A DNA stretch of 64,000 bases from an uncultured Bacteroidota bacterium (GTDB lineage Bacteria; Bacteroidota; Bacteroidia; Flavobacteriales; Flavobacteriaceae): NCBI GenBank assembly GCA_902517895.1, contig CABYEA010000005.1, positions 1 to 64,000 of the forward strand, read 5' to 3'. A program made the position numbers and the translations under genes. Below are positions 8,271-18,598 of the stretch, piece by piece; position 1 is the first letter of the stretch; each line of letters opens with the position of its first letter. A model generated the notes under the pieces. It saw only the letters and a program-made list of their open reading frames with translations, searched no databases and was not told the DNA's origin.

Positions 8271-9311
8271 CTATTGTGTGTTGTATGATTTATTTTTTAA
8301 TTTCTCATCGTAAACCTTTCTTCTTTGATAAATTTCTATTGCAAGATGAACAGAGCATAAAAAGGATTCATTTGATGCAACTCCCTTTCCAGCAATTGAG
8401 TAAGCAGTTCCATGATCAGGGGATGTCCTAATTCTATCTAGTCCGGAAGTATAGTTTACACCCATTCCAAATGATAAGGTTTTAAAAGGGGTGAGGCCTT
8501 GATCGTGATATGCGGCAATAATCAAATCATACTTTTTGTGCTCTGACGATCCAAAAAAACTGTCAGCAGAGAAGGGGCCATAAACTAAAACTCCAAAATC
8601 CTGCATTTTATTAATAGCAGGAACCATTATTTTTTTATCATTATCTGAAATTACGCCCCCGTCACCCACATGAGGATCTATAGAGAGAATTGCAATTTTT
8701 GGTTGCTCTATCAAAAAATCCCTGATTAGAGTTTGGTTCAAGGTCTTCACTTTGTTTTTAATTACATTGTAGGTAATTGAATCTGTAACCCTTGAAACAG
8801 GAATATGCTCTGTTAGCAGGGCTAATCTGAGATCGCTGGAAACCATCATCATTGTAGAGTTGCCGTTAATCTCACTGTTTATATAGTCTGTGTGTCCCAC
8901 AAACTGAAACTCTTGCGAATGTATAGCTTCTTTATTTATGGGTGGTGTGACCAAAACATCAATTTTACCATCTTTCAAATCCCTAACGGCTCTTTTTATC
9001 GACTCAAAAGCTGCGTGTCCCATCTCTTTGTTTAGCAATCCAAATGAAATTTCAGGTGGATTTTTAAAACAGTCAACTAAATTGATTTTACCTTCTTGAG
9101 ATTGTTCAGCAGAGATTATTTTGTTAAATGAAATCTTAAAGCCAAAATGTGTAGAGGTGTAGTTTAAGTTTTTTAATGGCCCGTATATGATTGGCGTACA
9201 TTTAGATAATAACTCCCCGCCCCTAAGAGAATTTAAAAGAATCTCAGGGCCAATACCGTTCATGTCACCTGTTGTAAAGCCTACTTTAATGTTGTTTTTT
9301 TGATCTTTCAA
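8271..9311 (-). CDS. pdxA: 4-hydroxythreonine-4-phosphate dehydrogenase
   Basis: A 346-residue enzyme that oxidises 4-phosphohydroxy-L-threonine in the DXP-dependent route to pyridoxal phosphate (vitamin B6). The N-terminus has GFTTGDMNGIGPEI, the metal-site histidine region is VGHTDYIN, and the C-terminal part contains GPFSADSFF, AAYHDQGLTPFK and SPDHGTAYSIAG, all PdxA signatures with metal-binding histidines. Length is normal. It diverges from ribE, a common arrangement in flavobacteria, and precedes DUF177 and rpmF with a 70-base gap. Confidence 0.97.
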   Translation of the reverse strand: MKDQKNNIKVGFTTGDMNGIGPEILLNSLRGGELLSKCTPIIYGPLKNLNYTSTHFGFKISFNKIISAEQSQEGKINLVDCFKNPPEISFGLLNKEMGHAAFESIKRAVRDLKDGKIDVLVTPPINKEAIHSQEFQFVGHTDYINSEINGNSTMMMVSSDLRLALLTEHIPVSRVTDSITYNVIKNKVKTLNQTLIRDFLIEQPKIAILSIDPHVGDGGVISDNDKKIMVPAINKMQDFGVLVYGPFSADSFFGSSEHKKYDLIIAAYHDQGLTPFKTLSFGMGVNYTSGLDRIRTSPDHGTAYSIAGKGVASNESFLCSVHLAIEIYQRRKVYDEKLKNKSYNTQ

Positions 9312-9367
9312 TTTGATTTTAGCTATATCCTAATATTTCAGTAAATTTATCAAATTAAACAGATATA

Positions 9368-9949
9368 ATGTTTACGGGAATAATAGAAAGTTTAGGAAAA
9401 ATTACAAACGTTAAAGTTAATCAAGGAAACATTGATTTCACAGTTGAGAGCGAAATAAGCAGAGAGCTTAAAGTTGATCAAAGTGTTTCTCATAATGGAG
9501 TGTGTCTAACAGTTACAAACGTAGACAACAACACGCACACTGTTACAGCTGTAAAAGAAACACTAGATAAATCATCGCTAAAAAACTTCTTGGCAGATGA
9601 CCTTATAAATCTTGAACGAGCAATGAAGCTGGGCGAAAGATTGGATGGACATCTTGTTCAGGGCCATGTAGACGGTGTCGCAAAATGTGTAGATGTGTCA
9701 TTCAGTGAAGGAAGTTGGATTTATGAATTTGAGTTTGACATCGCCAATGAGATGCTTTTAATTGAGAAAGGGTCGATATGTATTAACGGTGTTAGCCTAA
9801 CAGTTTTTGACATTGCCGAAAACAGGTTCAAGGTTACAATAATTCCATACACCTATGAAAACACCTGTTTTAAAAGATTAAAAAAAGGCGAGGTGGTTAA
9901 TATTGAGTTTGATATGGTTGGCAAGTATCTTGCTAGGTTTAATAAATAA
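9368..9949 (+). CDS. ribE: riboflavin synthase alpha chain
   Basis: A 193-residue enzyme that joins two lumazine molecules to make riboflavin. It opens with MFTGIIESLG and contains two lumazine-binding repeats: the first with NGVCLTV, the second with GHLVQGHVDG and INGVSLTV. Length fits the family of about 200. It diverges from pdxA across 56 bases, and a DUF2911 gene follows 18 bases later. Confidence 0.97.
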   Translation: MFTGIIESLGKITNVKVNQGNIDFTVESEISRELKVDQSVSHNGVCLTVTNVDNNTHTVTAVKETLDKSSLKNFLADDLINLERAMKLGERLDGHLVQGHVDGVAKCVDVSFSEGSWIYEFEFDIANEMLLIEKGSICINGVSLTVFDIAENRFKVTIIPYTYENTCFKRLKKGEVVNIEFDMVGKYLARFNK

Positions 9950-9967
9950 CAATTAAAATAATATAAA

Positions 9968-10504
9968 ATGAAAAATGTCTTAAAAATAATTGGAGTATTA
10001 GTTTTGGCTTTTATTGGCTATGTAGTATACATGCTGATTAACCCTGTAAGCCCAAAGGAAACTGTTAGTTACAGCTCAGAAAATGCAAACTTTGAGGTGG
10101 TTTACAGTCGCCCATTCAAAAAGGATAGGTTAATTTTTGGTTCAGAAGAAGACGGAGCTTTAGTTCCTTTTGGAAAATATTGGAGAACTGGAGCTAATGC
10201 TGCTACAACTTTTGAAACAAAATCCGATGTCTTATTTAATGGTGAAAAGCTAAGGGCTGGCAAATATGCTCTTTATACATTTCCATATGAAGACAGCTGG
10301 ACTGTCGCCCTAAGCTCTAAGAGTGATGTTTTTTTTGCAGTTTCAAAGCCTGATTCAAAACTAGATGTGCTTAAAACATCTGTTAAAGTAAAATTAGTGG
10401 AGAGTTCATTAGAGCAGTTTACGGTTGAATTTTCACAAGATTCTAGTGTTGTAAATATGAATTTGATGTGGGATAAAACAAGTCTTTCAATTCCTTTACA
10501 ATAG
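9968..10504 (+). CDS. DUF2911 domain protein, membrane-anchored or secreted
   Basis: A 178-residue protein with one hydrophobic N-terminal segment (residues 5-25), then a DUF2911 domain recognised by VVYSRPFKKDRLIFG, PFGKYWRTGANAATTFE and GKYALYTFP. The function of this domain is not established; it is common in Bacteroidota. The protein is probably held at the periplasmic face or released after cleavage. It lies between ribE and an amidohydrolase, with a 4-base gap to the latter, so they are likely co-transcribed. Confidence 0.85.
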   Translation: MKNVLKIIGVLVLAFIGYVVYMLINPVSPKETVSYSSENANFEVVYSRPFKKDRLIFGSEEDGALVPFGKYWRTGANAATTFETKSDVLFNGEKLRAGKYALYTFPYEDSWTVALSSKSDVFFAVSKPDSKLDVLKTSVKVKLVESSLEQFTVEFSQDSSVVNMNLMWDKTSLSIPLQ

Positions 10505-10508
10505 CATT

Positions 10509-11651
10509 ATGTTTAGCTTAAAAAACCTCTTTAAAGTTTTATCCTTTATTATTGTCGTAACTCTTGCGATCTACTTTGCAATTGACACAATACAGAACAA
10601 ACAAAATATAATGAGCTTTGAAGATTATAACCCTCCTTCATCCTTAATTGTTGAAGGAGAGGTGATCAAAAAAGCAAAGTATACATTTATAGATGTTCAC
10701 AGCCACTTGTGGAATATGCCTGTAATGGATCTTGACGAGCTTGTGGCAGAAATGGATGAAATAAACATGGGTTATATTGTCAATCTTAGTGGGTCTGGAT
10801 TTGGCCCTCAAGCAGCTAAAGACCTGTATTTTGATGAGTCCACAAAAAACATTGAAGAGAATCAGCCTGGTCGAATTGGCTTATTTGTAAATGTTGATTT
10901 TGACAATGCAGATGATGCAGCTCATGTGGAAACTCAAGTAAACGTAATAAAAGATGCTGCTACTAAAGGTGCTATTGGCCTTAAAGTGTATAAAGGCTTG
11001 GGTCTGACCAATAAAGATTCTAAAGGAAATAGGGTTAGGGTTGACGACGAAAGATTAGGGCCTATATGGGAAATATGTGGTGAACTAGGTCTTCCTGTCT
11101 TAATTCATTCTGCTGATCCGTTTCAGTTTTGGCTTCCTAAAGATGATCAGAATGAAAGATGGTTTGAATTGAAAGAAAAGCCTAACAGATATTATGGAGA
11201 TTCTGATTTTATTCCACCCTTTGAGGATATAATTAAGGAGCAGCATACAATTTTTGAGCGGCATAAGAATACAACGTTTATCAACGCTCATTTAGGCTGG
11301 ATGGGTAATGATTTACAACGATTAGGAGAACATCTTGATAAGTTTCCTAATGTTGTCACCGAGTTTGGAGCTGTCATAGCAGAACTTGGAAGACAACCAA
11401 AGACTGCTAGGCAGTTTTTTATAGACTACCAAGACAGAATTATGTTTGGGAAAGACTCTTATAATAAAGAGGAGTTTTATACCTACTTTAGGGTTTTAGA
11501 GTCTGATGATGAGTATTTTGATTATTTTAGAAAAAGACATGCATTCTGGAAAATGTATGGCCTTAACCTCCCTGACGATGTTCTAAAGAAAGTTTACTAT
11601 AAAAACGCTCTTCGTCTTTTCCCGTCAATTCCTAAAGATCTGTTTGAATAA
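10509..11651 (+). CDS. amidohydrolase-2 family metal-dependent hydrolase
   Basis: A 380-residue protein with an N-terminal membrane segment (about 7-26) followed by a TIM-barrel hydrolase domain. Metal-site features are the early DVHSHLWN, the mid-barrel LIHSADPF, the FINAHLGW histidine and the late aspartate in IMFGKDSY. These match the amidohydrolase_2 clan, which includes decarboxylases and hydrolases, so the reaction cannot be named. The start follows the DUF2911 stop by 4 bases, and the next gene begins immediately after its stop, indicating one operon. Confidence 0.85.
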   Translation: MFSLKNLFKVLSFIIVVTLAIYFAIDTIQNKQNIMSFEDYNPPSSLIVEGEVIKKAKYTFIDVHSHLWNMPVMDLDELVAEMDEINMGYIVNLSGSGFGPQAAKDLYFDESTKNIEENQPGRIGLFVNVDFDNADDAAHVETQVNVIKDAATKGAIGLKVYKGLGLTNKDSKGNRVRVDDERLGPIWEICGELGLPVLIHSADPFQFWLPKDDQNERWFELKEKPNRYYGDSDFIPPFEDIIKEQHTIFERHKNTTFINAHLGWMGNDLQRLGEHLDKFPNVVTEFGAVIAELGRQPKTARQFFIDYQDRIMFGKDSYNKEEFYTYFRVLESDDEYFDYFRKRHAFWKMYGLNLPDDVLKKVYYKNALRLFPSIPKDLFE

Positions 11652-12674
11652 ATGAAAAAAGCTTCATTCTTTTTGTTTTTTTTATTTTGCCATTTACTTT
11701 TCACACAGAATGTTGATGGCATTGAAAACTTTATACTTGCGTCTGATGAAGACAGGAAGATTCTGACTAAGCAATACTTTGAACCTCTTTTTAATTCCAT
11801 GCAAATTTCAATGGGTGAAGGCTGGGTAAAAAGCGCTAAACCACATAAAAAGCTAGGTTTTGACCTCACTTTTCTTGTCTCCGCAATTAATATTCCATCC
11901 TATGCGCGTCAGTATAATACTGATGGGCTAAGCAGTATTGATTCTTCACATGACTCAAGCCCTACAATTTTTGGTTCCGACACCGAGGGAAATTATTTAG
12001 TAGATTTTTACCCTGATGGCAGTGATTATTCTTTGTCAACTTCTTTTGCTATTCCTGCAGGCCATGAAGATTTATTAAAAATGGATAGATTACTGCTGCC
12101 CAATCTACAATTTTCAGTTGGAATTCCCTTGAAAACCGAATTGGTTGTTAGGTTTATGCCAAAAACCCAAAGTAAAGGTGCAGAAATCAAGTCGTTTGGT
12201 CTTGGTATAAAACACAGCTTGTCCCAATACTTTAACAGCTCAAAAGCCACACCATTCAATCTGTCTGCCTTGCTAACTGCTTCTAGATTAGAGGGGGCTT
12301 ATGATTTTGGCGCAAACTCACAGCTGGCAGGAGAAAACCAGTCTATTGATTTGCAAGTTTATAATGCTTCTTCTGGTCTAATTGCCTCTCTTGATTTTAA
12401 AATAATGAGTATTTATTGTTCAATTTCTCAGGTTATTAGTAAAAGCTCTTTTAAAATCAATGGCTCGTACAGCTTGGTATATGAGTCTTCATTTTCAGAA
12501 ATTGATGGAGTCGAATATGTTTTGAGTGATCCCGTTTCGATAGAAAACAAATTAAATTTTTTAAGAAAAAACTTTGGGGTTGGGTTTAACTTTCCGTTTG
12601 TTAATCTGTTTTTGGACTATAGTATTCAAGACTATAACTCAATTAATCTTGGAGTGTCAATTGGCGCAAGATAA
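11652..12674 (+). CDS. DUF6588-like outer-membrane protein
   Basis: A 340-residue protein with a signal peptide (residues 1-19, cut near LFTQN), beginning directly after the stop of the amidohydrolase (TAA then ATG). The body has alternating polar and hydrophobic residues and ends in a short strand (YNSINLGVSIGAR), as expected for an outer-membrane beta barrel. Features such as PNLQFSVGIPLKTELVVRFMP and GLGIKHSLSQYF match what I recall of the DUF6588 family. The barrel and family assignments are inferences; the function is unknown. Confidence 0.65.
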   Translation: MKKASFFLFFLFCHLLFTQNVDGIENFILASDEDRKILTKQYFEPLFNSMQISMGEGWVKSAKPHKKLGFDLTFLVSAINIPSYARQYNTDGLSSIDSSHDSSPTIFGSDTEGNYLVDFYPDGSDYSLSTSFAIPAGHEDLLKMDRLLLPNLQFSVGIPLKTELVVRFMPKTQSKGAEIKSFGLGIKHSLSQYFNSSKATPFNLSALLTASRLEGAYDFGANSQLAGENQSIDLQVYNASSGLIASLDFKIMSIYCSISQVISKSSFKINGSYSLVYESSFSEIDGVEYVLSDPVSIENKLNFLRKNFGVGFNFPFVNLFLDYSIQDYNSINLGVSIGAR

Positions 12675-12760
12675 GAGGCGTTTTATAAAAATTTCGTATT
12701 TTAGTAGACCGTCCTACAGGCAATGTAAGACTAAGTGGACAAAACAAAAAAATTAATTAC

Positions 12761-15700
12761 ATGAAGAATTTGAAACTGTTATTGGTTTCTTTAGCAATGC
12801 TTTTCTCTCATAATTTAACTGTGGGGCAAGGATCTAAAGAAGGAAAAAAAGAAAGAAGTGCTGTTAAATCTGCACTTAATGCATTTAAGTTTAGAAGCAT
12901 TGGCCCTGCATTTATGTCTGGAAGAATTGCTGATATTGCAATTGATTCAAAAAACGAAAACGTATGGTATGTGGCTGTAGGGTCTGGTGGTGTTTGGAAA
13001 ACCGAAAACTCTGGAACAACATGGACGCCTTTAGCTGATAACATGCCTTTTTACTCAACAGGTTGTATTACAATTGATCCTCATAACAACGCATCTATTT
13101 GGTTAGGTACTGGTGAAAATGTTGGAGGAAGACACGTTGGTATCGGACATGGAGTATACCATAGTAAAGATGGGGGGAAATCATGGAAGGATATGGGCTT
13201 GAAAAAGTCTGAACATATTTCAAAAATTATCGTACACCCAGAAGACCCAAATACAGTTTGGGTGGCATCTCAGGGTCCTTTGTGGAGTCCTGGAGGTGAA
13301 AGAGGTTTATTCAAAACAGTTGACGGCGGTAAAACCTGGAAAAACACACTAGATATAAACGAATGGACTGGCGTAACTGATTTAGTAATTAATCCTACTA
13401 ATCCTAATGTGCTTTATGCTGCAAGCTGGCAAAAACACAGAAATGTTGCTGCATTGATTGGTGGTGGTCCTGGTACGTCTCTTTACAAGAGTGTTGACGG
13501 CGGTGATAGTTGGTCTAAAATTGACAAAGGTCTTCCAAAATCTAACAAAGGAAAAATTGGACTTGCAATTTCTCCTATGCAGCCAAATGTTCTTTATGCA
13601 GCTGTCGAGCTTGATAAAAGAGCTGGTGCTGTATACAGATCCGATAACAGTGGTGGTAGTTGGAAAAAAATGTCTGATACTGTATCAGGTGGAACTGGAC
13701 CTCACTACTACCAGGAATTGGTGGCTTCACCTCATGTGTTTGATAAAATTTATTTAATGAATGTTCGAGTATTAGTTTCTGATGATGGAGGAAAGAATTT
13801 TTACACTATGTCTGAAAGACAGAAACACTCTGACAATCATTCATTAACCTTTAAAACTAATGATCCAAATTACATGCTAATTGGTACTGACGGCGGTATT
13901 TATGAGTCGTTTGATGACTCTGCTAGCTGGAAGTTTGTAGGAAACCTTCCTTTAACACAGTTTTATAAGTTAGCTGTTGATGATGCTGAGCCTTTTTATA
14001 ATATTTATGGGGGTACTCAGGACAACAATACCCAAGGTGGGCCATCAAGAACATTTGAATACAGTGGGATTTCAAACTCTCACTGGTTTGTGGTATTAGG
14101 TGGTGATGGTCATCAACCTGCAACTGAGCCTGGAAATCCAGATATCATTTATGCTCAATCTCAACAAGGATATATCAATAGAATTGATATGACAAATGGA
14201 GAGGCTGTAAGTATCAGGCCTCAAGAAGGTATTGATGAACCATATGAAAGGTTTAACTGGGACTCTCCTATTTTAGTTAGTTATCACGACCCTAAAAGAT
14301 TATACTTTGGTACTCAGAGAGTTTGGAGATCAGAAAACAGAGGTGATAGCTGGACTGCAGTATCCGGAGATTTAACAAAAGATGAAGAAAGATTATCTCT
14401 TCCAATTATGGGGAGGGTTCAGAGCTTTGATAATGCGTGGGATGTCTATGCAATGTCAACATACAACACTGTAACTTCTTTATCTGAATCAAGAATTGAT
14501 GAAAACATACTTTATGCTGGAACAGATGACGGAATAGTTCAGTACACCAGAGATGGTGGAGAAAACTGGACTAAAATGACTGTTGACAACTTGCCTGGTA
14601 CTCCGTCAGGTGCTTTTGTAAATGATATAAAGGCCGATTTGCATGATACTGAGACCGCTTATGTTTTATTAGACAACCACAAGTTTGGAGATTATAAACC
14701 ATATATGTTTAAGACAACAAATGGTGGAAAGAAGTGGGTGTCTATAACCAAAGGAATCCCTGATGGAACACTTCTTTGGAGAATTGTTCAGGATCATGTT
14801 AACCCCAATTTATTGTTCTTAGGAACTGAGTATGGTGTATACATCAGTCTTGACCAAGGTGACAACTGGTATAAATTTTCTAATGGTCTTCCGACAATTC
14901 CTGTGAGAGACTTAGCTATTCAGAAAAGAGAAAATGACTTAGTATTGGCCACTTTCGGTAGAAGTTTTTATGTGCTTGATGACTATAGTCCGTTAAGAGA
15001 CATGACAAAAGAAAACCTAACAAATGATGGCGTTATTTTTGAGCCAAGAAAAGCTCTTCAATTCAACCAAGTTTACGGTGGAACCAGCAGTGATGGTGGT
15101 CAAACATATTATGCTAGCAACCCTCAATATGGTGCAAGTATAACATACTTCGTAAAAGATGCTCCTGAATCGATGAAAGCTAAAAGAAAAAAATCTGAAA
15201 GAGCTAAAAAAGATGGCGACATACCGTTTCCTGGTTGGGATGCTTTAGACGACGAAATGACTGAGCAGAAAAACCAAGTAGTTCTTGTTGTAAAAAATAA
15301 AGAAGGGGAAATTGTTTCAAAGATTCCTGGCCCGCTAAGAAAAGGTGTTTCTAAAGTTAATTGGAATCTTACAAGCTCTATTCCAACAACTGTTAGGGCT
15401 ACATCAAGAACCTCAAGAAGAGTTTGGAGAGGTGGTTCTGGTAGTGGAATTACAACTCAGGTCGACCCTGGCACATATGACTTGTTTTTAATGAAAAGAG
15501 TTAATGGAGAGGTTAGTCAGATTGCTGGGCCTGTCGAGCTAGAGGTTGAAAAAATCAGGTCAGGAACCTTGACTAATCCAATGAAAGCTCAGCATGATGA
15601 ATATTATGCAAGCTTAGCTGATTTTTCATCGGTTGTCGCATCATATCAACATAGGTTTGAAAAGTCAAAAGCAAGAGTTTCAACATATCAAGGGATGTTA

Positions 15701-16030
15701 ATGCAAATCACATCTAATATTCCTGAAGCTAGTAAAATGCTTTATGACCTAACCAAAACGATGAATGATCTGGATAGAAAAGTTGGAGGAAGCGATGCTA
15801 AAGGGGAAATTGGTGAAAAAGACTTTTTAACTATAAGTGACAGGCTTTCTACTGCTAGAGGTGGTTGGTATCCAAATTCTTATGGGCCAACAGAAACACA
15901 TATGCGAAGTTTTGATATTGCTAAAGAACTGTTCAATAAGGTAAAGCCTGAAATGGACGCCTACTTTGAAAATGTAATGAAAGTAGGAAAGATCTTGGAG
16001 GAGGCCGGTGCTCCAATTGTGCTGGACTAA
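12761..16030 (+). CDS. secreted sortilin-like (VPS10-type) beta-propeller protein with Asp-box repeats
   Basis: A 1089-residue protein with a signal peptide (residues 1-22). Residues about 40-760 contain at least eight Asp-box turns such as SKDGGKSW, TVDGGKTW, SVDGGDSW, SENRGDSW, TRDGGENW, TTNGGKKW and SLDQGDNW. This is the fold of sortilin/BNR propellers and is often annotated as glycosyl hydrolase in Bacteroidota without proof of activity. The last 300 residues contain a segment rich in Lys and Arg and a helical C-terminal part. No T9SS tail is seen. A rho-independent terminator follows at 16051. Confidence 0.85.
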   Translation: MKNLKLLLVSLAMLFSHNLTVGQGSKEGKKERSAVKSALNAFKFRSIGPAFMSGRIADIAIDSKNENVWYVAVGSGGVWKTENSGTTWTPLADNMPFYSTGCITIDPHNNASIWLGTGENVGGRHVGIGHGVYHSKDGGKSWKDMGLKKSEHISKIIVHPEDPNTVWVASQGPLWSPGGERGLFKTVDGGKTWKNTLDINEWTGVTDLVINPTNPNVLYAASWQKHRNVAALIGGGPGTSLYKSVDGGDSWSKIDKGLPKSNKGKIGLAISPMQPNVLYAAVELDKRAGAVYRSDNSGGSWKKMSDTVSGGTGPHYYQELVASPHVFDKIYLMNVRVLVSDDGGKNFYTMSERQKHSDNHSLTFKTNDPNYMLIGTDGGIYESFDDSASWKFVGNLPLTQFYKLAVDDAEPFYNIYGGTQDNNTQGGPSRTFEYSGISNSHWFVVLGGDGHQPATEPGNPDIIYAQSQQGYINRIDMTNGEAVSIRPQEGIDEPYERFNWDSPILVSYHDPKRLYFGTQRVWRSENRGDSWTAVSGDLTKDEERLSLPIMGRVQSFDNAWDVYAMSTYNTVTSLSESRIDENILYAGTDDGIVQYTRDGGENWTKMTVDNLPGTPSGAFVNDIKADLHDTETAYVLLDNHKFGDYKPYMFKTTNGGKKWVSITKGIPDGTLLWRIVQDHVNPNLLFLGTEYGVYISLDQGDNWYKFSNGLPTIPVRDLAIQKRENDLVLATFGRSFYVLDDYSPLRDMTKENLTNDGVIFEPRKALQFNQVYGGTSSDGGQTYYASNPQYGASITYFVKDAPESMKAKRKKSERAKKDGDIPFPGWDALDDEMTEQKNQVVLVVKNKEGEIVSKIPGPLRKGVSKVNWNLTSSIPTTVRATSRTSRRVWRGGSGSGITTQVDPGTYDLFLMKRVNGEVSQIAGPVELEVEKIRSGTLTNPMKAQHDEYYASLADFSSVVASYQHRFEKSKARVSTYQGMLMQITSNIPEASKMLYDLTKTMNDLDRKVGGSDAKGEIGEKDFLTISDRLSTARGGWYPNSYGPTETHMRSFDIAKELFNKVKPEMDAYFENVMKVGKILEEAGAPIVLD

Positions 16031-16050
16031 ATCAAGTTTTTAGTTAATAT

Positions 16051-16084
16051 AAGCCCTCGCCCTAATCAAGCGGGGGCTTTGTTT
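16051..16084 (+). terminator. rho-independent terminator after the sortilin-like gene
   Basis: Arms AAGCCCTCGC (16051-16060) and GCGGGGGCTT (16070-16079) pair over ten positions with one G-T, around a nine-base loop, followed by TGTTT. It lies 21 bases after the stop codon at 16030. Confidence 0.85.
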
Positions 16085-16139
16085 AACCAAGCGTTTCGTC
16101 TAAGGCATAAGAATTGATTATAAATATTAGTATTAAAAA

Positions 16140-18125
16140 ATGAAAATGAAAAAAATAATAATGGCAATCTTCGCTTGTGGTTTTGTGTTTGAGTCTGGAA
16201 ACACCCAAAACAATGACTCAACATATGATTATATTGAGGCTTTTAAAACAGCTTTTTATACAAGCCCCTCAACTGATGCGAGATCTGCAAGTGGTAAGCC
16301 TGGCTATAGATATTGGCAAAACAGAGCCGACTATATTATTGATGTTGAGCTTGACACTCTTTCTGATATAATTATTGGTAAGGAAATCATCAGGTATACC
16401 AACAATAGCCCTGACGAATTAGATTTTTTGTGGCTACATCTAGATCAAAATCTTTTTATGGAAGACTCAAGAGGAAATGCAATTGTACCTCTTAAGGGTA
16501 GTAGAAACGGATCCAAAGGTCAAAAACTTGATGGTGGTTTTAAAATCTCTGCTGTTCAAGTTGTTCCTGAAAGAGGCAGCAAGAATCGTTCATTAGTTAA
16601 TGTAAAGTATGAAGTTTATGACACCCGAATGAAGGTTATTTTACCAAAACCACTAAAAGCAAATGGCGGGAAGCTCTCGTTAAAAATTGATTTTTCATTT
16701 TTATCACCTGACTATGGGTCGGACCGCATGGGAATTCTTAGAACGGATAATGGCAAAGTTTACACAATTGCACAATGGTATCCAAGAATGTGCGTTTATG
16801 ATGATTTAAGAGGTTGGAATATTTTACCTTACACAGGTCAGGGTGAGTTCTATTTAGAATATGGTGATTTTAATGTTAATATAACTGCTCCTGCAGATCA
16901 CATTGTTGTTTGTTCTGGGGAGTTGCTAAACCCTCTTGAAACTTATACATTAGATCAACTTGATAGGTGGGCTCAAGCCGAGGCAAGTGACAAAACAGTA
17001 ATGATAAGAAAAGCTGAAGAAATTAACGATTCAAGCTCGAGGCCTTTAGGCAGAGAGATGATAACTTGGAGGTTTAGTATTGATAATGCTAGAGATGTTG
17101 CTTGGGCGTCATCTTCAGCGTTTATTGTAGATGCTGCTAGAATAAATCTTCCCAGTGGAAAAAGCTCAACTGCTATTTCTGCATATCCGATCGAAAGTTA
17201 TGGTGGTAATGCTTGGGAAAGATCAACCGAATACACTAAATTCTCTGTTGAACACTACTCAGAAAGATGGTTTGAGTACCCATACCCAACAGCTATAAAT
17301 GTTGCTGGAAACGTTAAGGGAATGGAGTACCCAGGTGTTTCTTTTTGCTACCACGGATCAAAGGGTAATGATTTGTGGGGTGTCACTGATCACGAGTTTG
17401 GCCATAACTGGTTTCCAATGATTGTAGGGTCAAACGAGCGATTATATGGTTGGATGGACGAAGGTTTTAACTCTTTTATAAATGATATTGCCACTAAAGA
17501 ATTTAATAGTGGTGAGTATTATCCAGGAAAACCGAACCAACACAGAAGGGCTATAATGTATGGTTTTTATTCTGATAAAGTTGAGCCGACGATTACAGCT
17601 CCAGACAACCTAATTGAGGACAATATGGGGTTACAATATAGAAAAACTGCTATGTTTCTGTGGCTCTTAAGAAATAATGTACTTGGTGCGAAAAGATTTG
17701 ATGATGCATTTAAAGAATATATACATCGTTGGGCTTATAAACATCCTGCCCCTGATGATTTTTTTAGAACAATGGAAGATGTTTCTGGAGAAGACCTGAG
17801 TTGGTTTTGGAGAGGTTGGGTTTTTAATAACTGGAGCCTTGATCAAGCAATTACAGGCGTACAATATGTGTTAGGAGACCCGGGCAAAGGGGCTTACATA
17901 ACTGTAAAAAACATGAGGGAAATTCCGATGCCGCTAAATCTAGAAATTACAACGTTAAGCGGAAAAAAGATCAGAAAAAGCCTGCCGGTTGAAATTTGGA
18001 AAAATAATGTTGACTGGAAGTTTCTTGTGGAAACCTCGGAAGCGTTTGAGAAAGTTATAGTTGATCCTGACTTTGAATACCCTGATGTTAACCCGCGAAA
18101 TAATTATTGGTATAAGTCCGAATAA
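16140..18125 (+). CDS. secreted M1-family metallopeptidase
   Basis: A 661-residue zinc aminopeptidase with a signal peptide (residues 1-23; the start could also be the ATG two codons later). The zinc site is HEFGHNWF, and the third ligand glutamate in WMDEGFNSF follows after exactly 18 residues, the classical M1 spacing. An N-terminal beta-rich domain precedes it, with YTNNSPDELDFLWLHLDQN as in other M1 peptidases. The likely role is peptide breakdown in the periplasm or outside the cell. Together with the permease-M1 fusion it is the second M1 enzyme in this window. It converges with doxX, with no bases between the two genes. Confidence 0.93.
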   Translation: MKMKKIIMAIFACGFVFESGNTQNNDSTYDYIEAFKTAFYTSPSTDARSASGKPGYRYWQNRADYIIDVELDTLSDIIIGKEIIRYTNNSPDELDFLWLHLDQNLFMEDSRGNAIVPLKGSRNGSKGQKLDGGFKISAVQVVPERGSKNRSLVNVKYEVYDTRMKVILPKPLKANGGKLSLKIDFSFLSPDYGSDRMGILRTDNGKVYTIAQWYPRMCVYDDLRGWNILPYTGQGEFYLEYGDFNVNITAPADHIVVCSGELLNPLETYTLDQLDRWAQAEASDKTVMIRKAEEINDSSSRPLGREMITWRFSIDNARDVAWASSSAFIVDAARINLPSGKSSTAISAYPIESYGGNAWERSTEYTKFSVEHYSERWFEYPYPTAINVAGNVKGMEYPGVSFCYHGSKGNDLWGVTDHEFGHNWFPMIVGSNERLYGWMDEGFNSFINDIATKEFNSGEYYPGKPNQHRRAIMYGFYSDKVEPTITAPDNLIEDNMGLQYRKTAMFLWLLRNNVLGAKRFDDAFKEYIHRWAYKHPAPDDFFRTMEDVSGEDLSWFWRGWVFNNWSLDQAITGVQYVLGDPGKGAYITVKNMREIPMPLNLEITTLSGKKIRKSLPVEIWKNNVDWKFLVETSEAFEKVIVDPDFEYPDVNPRNNYWYKSE

Positions 18126-18593
18126 TTATATTGAAACAAAATAAATTATTGTCGGGATAAAAACTAATGCAGATAAATAATTTACCCATTTAGGATGTTT
18201 TTCTTTTGAATGCCAATAGGCAAGAAGTATTAAAGGTGCCTGGAAAGGTATTCTTATCAAAGCTTGCAATTTTGATATACCAAGTAGTTGCTGTGGAATT
18301 TCAGAGACATATAGGTATATGTTTGCCGGAAAAACAATGATAAGAAGAAAAATTAGGGTAAATGAGCCTGGTTTTCTTGTGTTTTTATTTAAAATTAATA
18401 AGCCCCCCACAACCTCTAAGGCTCCAGTAAAGTAAACTGCAAAACTTTTATATTCTATCTGCTGAGGGGTTATGTTTATAAAATATTGTGGATCAATAAA
18501 ATGTTTAACTCCTATAAACACATACATTGCGCTCATTACTAAAACTGTGAGTGTTTTGTAGTTTTTAAAATAATTGTTGTCCAAGCTCAACAT
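18126..18593 (-). CDS. DoxX family membrane protein
   Basis: A 155-residue protein with four hydrophobic helices (about 15-32, 50-66, 77-97 and 113-130) and DoxX features such as MYVFIGVKHFIDP near the N-terminus and TGALEVVGGLLIL in helix 2. The function is not settled for this family. Its stop touches the stop of the M1 peptidase read from the other side. A promoter-like element sits so close to the first ATG that the transcript may be leaderless, or the true start may be a later Met. Confidence 0.8.
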   Translation of the reverse strand: MLSLDNNYFKNYKTLTVLVMSAMYVFIGVKHFIDPQYFINITPQQIEYKSFAVYFTGALEVVGGLLILNKNTRKPGSFTLIFLLIIVFPANIYLYVSEIPQQLLGISKLQALIRIPFQAPLILLAYWHSKEKHPKWVNYLSALVFIPTIIYFVSI

Positions 18594-18598
18594 TTTTT

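Noticed and set aside
12574..12756. Separate small gene after the DUF6588-like gene
   Set aside because: It mostly overlaps the real gene in another frame, and its tail has no family features.
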